The position numbers and the translations under genes were made by a program. Below the pieces are notes generated by a model. That model had not been told where the DNA came from. It made no database searches and worked only from the letters and a program-made list of their open reading frames with translations. Shown piece by piece: positions 6,015 through 12,806 of a stretch of DNA of 12,806 nt; the first letter of the stretch is position 1, and each line of letters begins with the position of its first letter. The stretch is from Bacteroidota bacterium. Its GTDB lineage: Bacteria > Bacteroidota > Ignavibacteria > Kapaibacteriales > Kapaibacteriaceae. The DNA is taken from positions 1-12,806 of the forward strand of contig DNLG01000009.1 in the NCBI GenBank assembly GCA_003488525.1, written 5' to 3'.

Positions 6015-6042
6015 CCCGAGACGGTAGAAATGCCGTCTCGGG
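6015..6042 (+). promoter_or_regulatory. strong hairpin after rplL
   Basis: CCCGAGACGG (6015-6024) pairs perfectly over 10 bases with CCGTCTCGGG (6033-6042) around an 8-base loop. It starts 23 bases after the rplL stop codon. There is no run of T after it, so it is not a standard intrinsic terminator. In E. coli the same gap carries an attenuator and an RNase III site that reduce rpoBC relative to the ribosomal genes. A processing, mRNA-stability or partial-termination role here is inference. Confidence 0.6.
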
Positions 6043-6061
6043 CGTTGTCGTAAATAGAAAG

Positions 6062-6076
6062 CCCCTTTCAAAGGGG
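6062..6076 (+). promoter_or_regulatory. second small hairpin in the rplL-rpoB gap
   Basis: CCCCTT (6062-6067) pairs with AAGGGG (6071-6076) around a 3-base loop, with G-C bases at the edges that could extend it through a bulge. It is GC-rich and compact, but is followed by GTTCTGACGG rather than a T tract. It is probably a stability or pausing element rather than a terminator. Confidence 0.45.
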
Positions 6077-6078
6077 GC

Positions 6079-6130
6079 GTTCTGACGGTCGAAACAGAGC
6101 CTACGCCGGTGTCATTTCGATCATCAGAAC
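6079..6130 (+). promoter_or_regulatory. long inverted repeat upstream of rpoB
   Basis: GTTCTGA (6079-6085) pairs exactly with TCAGAAC (6124-6130). The pairing continues inward for five more positions (6086-6090 with 6119-6123), with one C-A mismatch and one G-T pair. That gives a stem of about 12 positions enclosing 28 bases. A TTTTT run lies at 6141-6145, too far away for a simple terminator. The stem ends 25 bases before the rpoB ribosome-binding AGGAG (6156-6160). Confidence 0.5.
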
Positions 6131-6168
6131 GAAACAGAACTTTTTACTAGCCGTCAGGAGCTATCTCC

Positions 6169-9100
6169 ATGAATGGTCTGAGCACAGAAACAGCATTGTA
6201 CCAGCTGCCGCTGCAACGGGTGCGCGAACGCGTGACGTTCGGAAAGATCGAATCTGAGTCGACCTACCCAGATCTGCTCGGAATCCAGATCGATTCCTTC
6301 CACGATTTCCTCCAGGAGGATGTCGGATTCTCCGACCGCAGGTTCGTCGGACTGCAGCGAGCTTTCGAGAGTAACTTCCCGATCGAAGACAACTCCGGGG
6401 TGTATGAGCTGAGTTTTCTTGAGTACATCCTCGAGAAGCCGAAGTACTCCGAGGAAGAGTGTCGCGAACGCGAGTTGACGTATGCCAAGACGCTGAAGGC
6501 CAAACTACGCCTTTCGTCAAAGGCTGATCGATCATCGGAAGATTACATCGACGCCATTGATCAGGAAGTCTACCTCGGTCAGATTCCTGCCATGACGCCG
6601 CGTGGTACGTTCATCATCAACGGCGCTGAGCGCGTGATCGTGGCACAGCTGCACCGCTCGCCGGGCTGCTTCTTTGACGAAGCGATCCACCCGAACGGAA
6701 CAAAGATCTTCTCAGCCCGTATCATCCCGTTCAAGGGATCATGGGTTGAGTTCACAACGGACATTCACGATGTGATGTATGCGTACATCGATCGGAAGAA
6801 GAAGTTCCCGGTGACAACGCTTCTGCGTGCACTTGGATATTCCAGCGATGAGGATTTGCTGAACCTCTTTGACCTGTCTTCCGAGGTTCCGGTAAAGAAG
6901 CTCACCGATGAGCACCTGGGCCGTCGTATTGCCGCTGATGCAGTGGACATGAGCACGGGTGAGATCATTGCTCAACGAGACCTTGTTTTGGACGAGGCCC
7001 TTCTTGTGGCGTTGCGCGATTCAGACGTTGAGTCCATCCGGGTGTTCAAGTACGAGAATCCTAACGACGAGCCGATCATTGCCAAGACTCTTGCAAAGGA
7101 CACGGCACGTACGCGTGAGGACGCTCTGGAAACAATCTATCGTCAGCTTCGTTCATCCGATCCGCCAGATCTTGATACGGCATGGGGCCTGCTCGAGAAG
7201 CTGTTCTTTAACCCGAAGCGCTACGACCTCGGCGTCGTGGGCCGCTACCGGATCAACGAAAAGCTTGCGATGACTGTGCCTCTTGATGTTACGACGCTTA
7301 CGGTCGACGACATCGTAGCCATTGTGAAGTATCTGATCGACGTGCGTGATGCGAAGGTTCCGGTCGACGATATCGATCACCTTTCGAACCGCCGCGTGCG
7401 TACGGTCGGTGAGCAGCTCGAGTCGACCTTCAACCTGGGTCTGACGCGTATGGCTCGTACGATCAAGGAGCGCCTCTCGGTGCGCGACAGTGAGAATGTC
7501 ACCCCGAGTGAACTTGTCAACGCCCGAACAATAACGAGCGTTATCAACCAGTTCTTCGGCACCAACCAGCTGTCGCAGTTCATGGATCAGACGAACCCGC
7601 TGTCGGAGATCACGCATAAGCGTCGTACCTCGGCACTCGGTCCTGGTGGTCTTACACGTGAGCGCGCCGGCTTCGAGGTTCGCGACGTACACTACACGCA
7701 TTACGGTCGGCTCTGTCCTATCGAAACACCGGAAGGTCCGAACATCGGTCTGATCTCGTCGCTGGCTATCCATGCACGTGTCAACAAGTTTGGATTCATC
7801 GAAACACCGTATCACAAGGTTGTCAACGGCGTTGTGACGGATGAGGTCGAATTCCTCCCGGCCGACAAAGAAGAAGGCTTGATCATCATTCCGGCCTCGA
7901 CGGCAACTGACGCTAAGGGGCGTATTCTCGGTGATACGGTTAAGGCCCGCCTCAGCGGTGACTACAAGGTAGTTGCGCCGACCGAGGTCAACTACATGGA
8001 GGTCAGCACCGATCAGATCACCTCTCCGGCCGCATCTCTGATCCCGTTCCTTGAGCACGATGACGCTAACCGTGCACTGATGGGTTCGAACATGCAACGC
8101 CAGGGCGTACCGCTGCTGCGTCCGGAAGCTCCGATTGTGGGCACCGGCATGGAAGCCCGTGTCGCTCGTGATTCGCGTGCCCTTGTGCTGGCAGAAGATG
8201 ACGGTGTGGTCGACTACGTATGCGCCGATTTTGTCCGAATCGTGTACGACGACAAGCGCAACGCAGATGAGAAGCTTATCTCGTTCGAAGGCGACCGCAC
8301 GGTAACCTATAACCTGCAAAAGTTCTATCGTACGAACCAGGACACCAGCATCAACCACAAGCCGATCGTGGCGGTTGGTCAGCGCGTCAAGAAGGGTCAG
8401 CCCATCATTGATGGTGCCTCGACGGAAAAGGGCGAACTGGCACTCGGTCGCAATGTGATGGTTGCCTTTATGCCTTGGCGCGGATACAACTTCGAAGACG
8501 CCATCGTGCTCAGTGAGCGGATGGTTGCCGAGGATGTCTTCACGTCGATTCACATCGAGGAGTACACGCTGCAGGTTCGTGACACAAAGCGCGGTGAGGA
8601 AGAGTTCACCCGTGAAATCCCGAACGTCAGTGAAGAAGCCACCAAGGATCTGGACGAACGCGGCATTGTTCGCATCGGAGCCAAGATCCGCGAAGGTGAT
8701 ATCCTCATTGGTAAGATCACACCGAAGGGAGAGACCGACCCAACGCCGGAAGAGAAACTTCTGCGAGCGATCTTCGGTGATAAGGCTGGTGACGTCAAGG
8801 ATGTGTCACTGAAGGCACCTCCGGGACTTAAGGGCACGGTGATCAATACCAAGCTTTTCGCCCGCCGCGTTCTGACGAGCGATAGCGAGTTCCGTCTCGA
8901 AGAAAAGAAGCGTCAGGATCTTATCACACGTCGGGAAAACCAGGCCCTGCGCGCTCTGGACATCGATTGCATCGAGCGTCTCGGTCAGCTTCTCGAAGGT
9001 GAAACATCTATCGGTGTGCGTTCCACGAACGACACGATGATCTTCCGCAGCGGAGCCAAGTTTACAGCCAAGGACATGCTGGCCAAGTTCGAGTCGGGAT

Positions 9101-9996
9101 CATTCCTCCCGTCAAACACCAGCCTTGAGCAAGATTGGGTGGCAGACAAGAAGACCATGAAGCTTGTACGCACGCTCATGGAAAACTTTGAAACGCGCCG
9201 CAACACGATCATTCTCGATGCTCGTATCGAGCGGAACAAGATCGCTGCTGGCGATGAGCTCCAGCCAGGCATCCAGCAGATGGCCAAAGTCTATGTTGCC
9301 AAGAAGCGTAAGCTTCAGGTTGGTGACAAGATGGCCGGACGTCACGGTAACAAGGGTATCGTGTCGAAGATCGTGCCTCTGGAAGACATGCCGTTCCTCC
9401 CGAATGGTCGTCCGGTGGACATCGTTCTCAACCCGCTGGGTGTGCCTTCACGTATGAATCTGGGTCAGCTCTACGAAACCGCTCTCGGATGGGCCGGACG
9501 TGAGCTGGGGATCCACTTCGCAACGCCGATCTTCGACGGGGCTTCGTGGGATCAGGTGGGTGACTACCTCGAGAAGGCCGGTCTGCCACGTACAGGCAAG
9601 ACAGTTCTGTATGACGGTCGCTCCGGTGAAGCCTTCGAGAACGAGGTCACGGTTGGCATCATCTACATGATGAAGCTTTCCCACCTTGTCGAGGATAAGA
9701 TCCACGCTCGTTCGATCGGACCGTACTCTCTGATCACTCAGCAGCCCCTTGGCGGTAAGGCCCAATTCGGTGGTCAGCGTCTCGGGGAAATGGAAGTCTG
9801 GGCGCTTGAGGCGTATGGTGCTGCTCACACCCTGCAGGAGATGCTGACGCTGAAGTCAGACGATGTGCAGGGTCGGGCCAAAATGTACGAGACGCTCGTC
9901 AAGGGTGAGAACCTGCCGACGCCGGGAATTCCCGAGTCGTTCAACGTTCTCATTCGTGAGCTGCAGGGTCTCTGTCTGGATGTCAAGCTCGACTGA
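6169..9996 (+). CDS. rpoB: DNA-directed RNA polymerase subunit beta
   Basis: The beta subunit, 1275 residues, forms one pincer of RNA polymerase and most of the rifampicin pocket. The start ATG has AGGAG 8 bases upstream. The rifampicin cluster is intact at about 467-490: QLSQFMDQTNPLSEITHKRR then TSALGPGG. The residues equivalent to E. coli Q513, D516, H526, R529, S531 and L533 are Q470, D473, H483, R486, S488 and L490, so the sequence predicts a susceptible enzyme. Other core motifs are YGRLCPIETPEGPNIGLI just downstream, GDKMAGRHGNKG (1052-1063), near the active centre, and GEMEVWALEAYGAA (from about 1207), where beta meets beta-prime. The C-terminus, LIRELQGLCLDVKLD, is standard. It is slightly shorter than the E. 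coli protein (1342), which is normal across phyla. rpoC follows after 57 bases. Confidence 0.99.
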   Translation: MNGLSTETALYQLPLQRVRERVTFGKIESESTYPDLLGIQIDSFHDFLQEDVGFSDRRFVGLQRAFESNFPIEDNSGVYELSFLEYILEKPKYSEEECRERELTYAKTLKAKLRLSSKADRSSEDYIDAIDQEVYLGQIPAMTPRGTFIINGAERVIVAQLHRSPGCFFDEAIHPNGTKIFSARIIPFKGSWVEFTTDIHDVMYAYIDRKKKFPVTTLLRALGYSSDEDLLNLFDLSSEVPVKKLTDEHLGRRIAADAVDMSTGEIIAQRDLVLDEALLVALRDSDVESIRVFKYENPNDEPIIAKTLAKDTARTREDALETIYRQLRSSDPPDLDTAWGLLEKLFFNPKRYDLGVVGRYRINEKLAMTVPLDVTTLTVDDIVAIVKYLIDVRDAKVPVDDIDHLSNRRVRTVGEQLESTFNLGLTRMARTIKERLSVRDSENVTPSELVNARTITSVINQFFGTNQLSQFMDQTNPLSEITHKRRTSALGPGGLTRERAGFEVRDVHYTHYGRLCPIETPEGPNIGLISSLAIHARVNKFGFIETPYHKVVNGVVTDEVEFLPADKEEGLIIIPASTATDAKGRILGDTVKARLSGDYKVVAPTEVNYMEVSTDQITSPAASLIPFLEHDDANRALMGSNMQRQGVPLLRPEAPIVGTGMEARVARDSRALVLAEDDGVVDYVCADFVRIVYDDKRNADEKLISFEGDRTVTYNLQKFYRTNQDTSINHKPIVAVGQRVKKGQPIIDGASTEKGELALGRNVMVAFMPWRGYNFEDAIVLSERMVAEDVFTSIHIEEYTLQVRDTKRGEEEFTREIPNVSEEATKDLDERGIVRIGAKIREGDILIGKITPKGETDPTPEEKLLRAIFGDKAGDVKDVSLKAPPGLKGTVINTKLFARRVLTSDSEFRLEEKKRQDLITRRENQALRALDIDCIERLGQLLEGETSIGVRSTNDTMIFRSGAKFTAKDMLAKFESGSFLPSNTSLEQDWVADKKTMKLVRTLMENFETRRNTIILDARIERNKIAAGDELQPGIQQMAKVYVAKKRKLQVGDKMAGRHGNKGIVSKIVPLEDMPFLPNGRPVDIVLNPLGVPSRMNLGQLYETALGWAGRELGIHFATPIFDGASWDQVGDYLEKAGLPRTGKTVLYDGRSGEAFENEVTVGIIYMMKLSHLVEDKIHARSIGPYSLITQQPLGGKAQFGGQRLGEMEVWALEAYGAAHTLQEMLTLKSDDVQGRAKMYETLVKGENLPTPGIPESFNVLIRELQGLCLDVKLD

Positions 9997-10053
9997 GTCT
10001 GACCTCCACTGTCCATTAATTCGTCAACCAAGGAATTTTCGCTCGGAGTTACG

Positions 10054-12806
10054 ATGCAGTTCCAAAACATCCCGAAGCGCGGATACGGTTCGATCACGAT
10101 CCGCATTTCATCACCGGATGACATTCTCAATCGCTCACACGGCGAGGTCACCAAGCCTGAGACGATCAACTACCGTTCGTTCCGTCCGGAGAAGGACGGT
10201 CTTTTCTGCGAGAAAATCTTCGGTCCGATCCGTGACTGGGAGTGCGCATGCGGAAAGTACAAGCGCATCCGTTACAAGGGTATTGTATGCGACCGATGCG
10301 GCGTGGAAGTGACGCAGAAGAGCGTACGACGCGAGCGCATGGGCCACATCATGCTGGCCGTTCCGGTCGTTCACATCTGGTTCCTTCGGTCGCTTCCGAG
10401 TAAGATCTCGGGTGTGATCGGTATGCCTACCAAGGACGTTGAGCGGATCGTATACTACGAGTCATACGTTGTGGTGCAGCCGGGGTCGACGGGTCTTCAG
10501 AAGAAGGACCTTCTGACTGAAGAACAGTACCTGGAAGTTCTTGCAAGCCTGCGCCCTGAAGAGCGCAACATGGACGATGAAGATCCGCGCAAGTTCATCG
10601 CCCTCATCGGCGGTGAGGCTGTCAAAGAGCTACTGCGCCGCGTTGATGCTGACGAGGACTATTTCAAGCTGCGCGAAACGGCCCGTGAGGACATGTCTCA
10701 GGCGAAGAAGGCCGACGTGCTCAAGCGTCTGCGAATTCTGGATGCATTTCGCACAGCCGAGCACAAGGAGCCGAACCGTCCCGAGTGGATGGTGCTCGAC
10801 ATCATTCCGGTTATCCCGCCAGACCTTCGTCCACTCGTGCCTCTCGAAGGCGGCCGGTTTGCGACTTCCGACCTGAACGACCTGTATCGTCGCGTCATCA
10901 TCCGCAACAATCGCCTTAAGCGCCTGATCGATATCAAGGCTCCTGAAGTGATCCTGCGTAATGAGAAGCGCATGCTCCAGGAATCGGTCGACGCTCTGTT
11001 CGACAACTCGCGTCGCGCCGTTCGCAGTGAGTCTCAGCGCGCACTCAAGTCGCTGGCTGACACGCTCAAGGGCAAGACCGGTCGCTTCCGTCAGAACCTT
11101 CTCGGTAAGCGCGTTGATTACTCCGGCCGTTCGGTTATCGTGGTGGGTCCTGAGCTGAAGCTCTATGAGTGCGGTCTTCCAAAGGACATGGCCGTTGAGC
11201 TCTTCAAGCCCCTTATCATCCGCAAGCTTATTGAGCGCGGTCACTGTAAGACCGTCAAGAGTGCAAAGAAGCAGGTTGAAAAGAAGACGACCGAGGTGTG
11301 GGATATTCTCGACACGGTGATCGACGGTCATCCGGTGCTTCTGAACCGCGCCCCGACGCTCCACCGTCTGGGTATTCAGGCCTTCCAGCCGAAGCTCATC
11401 GAGGGCAAGGCCATTCAGCTGCACCCTCTTGTAACGACGGCTTTCAATGCTGACTTCGACGGTGACCAGATGGCCGTGCACGTGCCTCTGAGTCATGAAG
11501 CCCAGCTTGAGGCTCTGCTTCTGATCCTCTCTGCCCACAACATCATGCACACGCAGAACGGCGAGCCGATTGCCGTTCCGTCTCAGGACATGGTTCTTGG
11601 CGTGTATTACCTCACAAAGGCGCGCGGTGGCGTAAAGGGTGAGGGTAAGATCTTCTCGAGTGAGGATGAAGTGGTGATCGGATACAACTCCGGTCGCATT
11701 GGTCTTCATGCTAAGATCAAGGTTCGTATCGGCGGCAAGATGATCGAGACAACGGCAGGACGTGTCCTGTTCAACAAGATCGTTCCGTTTGAACTCGGCT
11801 ACATGAACGAGATGCTTGGAAAGAAGCGTCTTCGTCAGGTCATTGCTGACTGCTTCCGCAAGGCCGGTCTTGCCAAAACGGTTGAGTTTCTTGATAAGCT
11901 CAAGGAAACCGGCTTCATGACGGCAACGCGCGGGGGTCTATCGGTTTCGATCGCCGACGTGGTGGTGCCTGCCGAAAAGACAAACATCATTGACCGCGCC
12001 CAGAAGGAAGTCGATAAGATCGAAGACTATTATCACTCCGGTGTTATCACCGAGGGCGAGCGATACAACAAGATCATCGATACGTGGTCGACCGCTACCA
12101 ACCGCGTGGCAGACAAGCTCTACAATGAGCTGGCCTCGAACAAGGATGGCTTCAATACGTTCTTCATGATGCTCGACTCGCAAGCACGGGGCTCGAAGGA
12201 GCAGATCCGCCAGCTTGCCGGTATGCGTGGTCTTATGGCCAAGCCACAGAAGACGGCCGCCGCCTCTTCTGCTGAGCTCATCGAAAATCCGATCATCTCG
12301 AACTTCAAGGAAGGCCTGACCATCCTTGAGTACTTCATCTCGACGCACGGTGCGCGTAAGGGTCTTGCTGATACAGCTCTCAAGACGGCCGACGCCGGAT
12401 ATCTGACGCGTCGTCTGCACGACGTGGCGCAGGATGTGGTGATCTCCGAGGACGACTGCGGTACGATTCGTGGCGTCGAAATGCGCGCACTGAAAGACGG
12501 CGAGGACGTGAAGGAGCCGTTGAAGGAACGCATCCTTGGCCGGACATCCCTTGTTGATGTGACCGATCCGATCAACGGTACGGTTTACTGCAAGAAGGGC
12601 GAGATGATCGATGAGGAAGTTTCTGAAGCGATCGAGCATAGCCCGATCGAAGCAGTGATGATCCGCAGCGTTCTCACCTGTGAATCACGTCGAGGCGTGT
12701 GTGCCCGCTGCTATGGTCGCAACATGGCCACTGGACAGCTGGTCGACACGGGTGAAGCCGTCGGCACGATTGCATCACAGTCGATCGGTGAGCCGGGTAC
12801 GCAGCT
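10054..12806 (+). CDS. rpoC: DNA-directed RNA polymerase subunit beta-prime, N-terminal 917 residues (3' end outside window)
   Basis: The frame runs open from ATG 10054 to the window edge. A GGAG at 10045-10048 lies five bases upstream of the start. The N-terminal zinc ribbon has C64, C66, C79 and C82. The clamp and rudder region follows, and [21 protein letters not shown] then leads towards the active site. The catalytic loop NADFDGDQM (465-473) carries the magnesium-binding D467, D469 and D471. The second zinc site has C802, C876, C883 and C886 ([14 protein letters not shown]). The visible sequence stops at SIGEPGTQ, just before the rest of the trigger-loop region, so roughly the last third is missing. 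The only small oddity is HPLVTTAF before NADFDGD, where many homologues have Cys after HPLV. Frame and motifs are intact throughout. Confidence 0.98.
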   Translation, partial: MQFQNIPKRGYGSITIRISSPDDILNRSHGEVTKPETINYRSFRPEKDGLFCEKIFGPIRDWECACGKYKRIRYKGIVCDRCGVEVTQKSVRRERMGHIMLAVPVVHIWFLRSLPSKISGVIGMPTKDVERIVYYESYVVVQPGSTGLQKKDLLTEEQYLEVLASLRPEERNMDDEDPRKFIALIGGEAVKELLRRVDADEDYFKLRETAREDMSQAKKADVLKRLRILDAFRTAEHKEPNRPEWMVLDIIPVIPPDLRPLVPLEGGRFATSDLNDLYRRVIIRNNRLKRLIDIKAPEVILRNEKRMLQESVDALFDNSRRAVRSESQRALKSLADTLKGKTGRFRQNLLGKRVDYSGRSVIVVGPELKLYECGLPKDMAVELFKPLIIRKLIERGHCKTVKSAKKQVEKKTTEVWDILDTVIDGHPVLLNRAPTLHRLGIQAFQPKLIEGKAIQLHPLVTTAFNADFDGDQMAVHVPLSHEAQLEALLLILSAHNIMHTQNGEPIAVPSQDMVLGVYYLTKARGGVKGEGKIFSSEDEVVIGYNSGRIGLHAKIKVRIGGKMIETTAGRVLFNKIVPFELGYMNEMLGKKRLRQVIADCFRKAGLAKTVEFLDKLKETGFMTATRGGLSVSIADVVVPAEKTNIIDRAQKEVDKIEDYYHSGVITEGERYNKIIDTWSTATNRVADKLYNELASNKDGFNTFFMMLDSQARGSKEQIRQLAGMRGLMAKPQKTAAASSAELIENPIISNFKEGLTILEYFISTHGARKGLADTALKTADAGYLTRRLHDVAQDVVISEDDCGTIRGVEMRALKDGEDVKEPLKERILGRTSLVDVTDPINGTVYCKKGEMIDEEVSEAIEHSPIEAVMIRSVLTCESRRGVCARCYGRNMATGQLVDTGEAVGTIASQSIGEPGTQ

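Larger units (their letters stand above)
6007..6193 (+). repeat. four copies of GAAACAG around the rplL-rpoB gap
   Basis: The heptamer GAAACAG occurs at 6007-6013, 6091-6097, 6131-6137 and 6187-6193. The last copy lies within the first codons of rpoB. The second and third copies extend to CGAAACAGA and sit at the inner edge of, and directly after, the long inverted repeat at 6079-6130. The role is unknown; possible explanations are an RNA-protein binding motif or chance. Confidence 0.4.

Noticed and set aside
6141..6145. TTTTT before rpoB as the tail of an intrinsic terminator
   Set aside because: It lies more than ten bases after the nearest stem, which is too far for an intrinsic terminator.
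7153..8553. 466-codon open frame on the minus strand inside rpoB
   Set aside because: It is codon-aligned with rpoB, so it stays open simply because rpoB avoids TTA, CTA and TCA codons here. rpoB is intact and highly conserved, and the antisense product resembles no family I know.
10630..11709. 359-codon open frame on the minus strand inside rpoC
   Set aside because: It has the same cause: it is register-aligned with rpoC and reflects codon bias, with no ribosome-binding or family evidence.

Overview
The window is a housekeeping segment of a bacterial chromosome, most likely from the Bacteroidota/Chlorobiota side of the FCB group. Three things point there. The gene fragment at the left edge ends in what looks like a type IX secretion (Por-type) sorting tail. 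The tRNA cluster is preceded by a TTTG / TAnnTTTG pair, the promoter form described for the Bacteroidota primary sigma factor. The tRNA-Thr, tRNA-Trp, secE, nusG, rplKAJL, rpoBC order also fits that group. Clear Shine-Dalgarno sequences before secE, rplL, rpoB and others are less usual for classical Bacteroidia, so a deep-branching lineage (Ignavibacteria, Kapabacteria or Chlorobia type) seems more likely. That placement is inference.

Layout. Bases 1-546 hold the 3' end of a secreted or surface protein gene. It converges, with a 5-base gap, on a minus-strand HNH endonuclease-family gene (552-1157). That gene diverges from carA (1204-2331), the small subunit of carbamoyl-phosphate synthase; carB is not adjacent. 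A promoter at about 2351-2382 then opens a cluster of four tRNAs: Tyr-GTA, Gly-TCC, Thr-GGT and Trp-CCA. None encodes its 3' CCA. The tuf gene commonly found between tRNA-Thr and the secE region is absent; only 19 bases separate tRNA-Thr and tRNA-Trp.

From 2872 to the right edge runs the transcription/translation block: secE, nusG, rplK (L11), rplA (L1), rplJ (L10), rplL (L7/L12), rpoB and the first 917 codons of rpoC, all on the plus strand. It encodes a translocon subunit, a transcription elongation factor, the ribosomal L1 and L11/L10/L12 stalk proteins, and the two largest RNA polymerase subunits. All coding sequences look intact apart from the truncation of the first and last genes by the window.

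The most interesting material lies between the genes. The rplK leader folds into a good match to the known L1-binding mRNA motif. The rplA leader carries a second hairpin of similar plan followed by the same 13-base ribosome-binding segment, which suggests a duplicated or two-site L1 autoregulatory element. The rplA-rplJ gap folds into a long nested hairpin at the position of the L10 leader. The 177-base rplL-rpoB gap holds three hairpins and repeated copies of a 7-base motif, at the place where other bacteria have an attenuator or RNA-processing site. I found no mobile element, CRISPR array or obviously novel multi-gene system.
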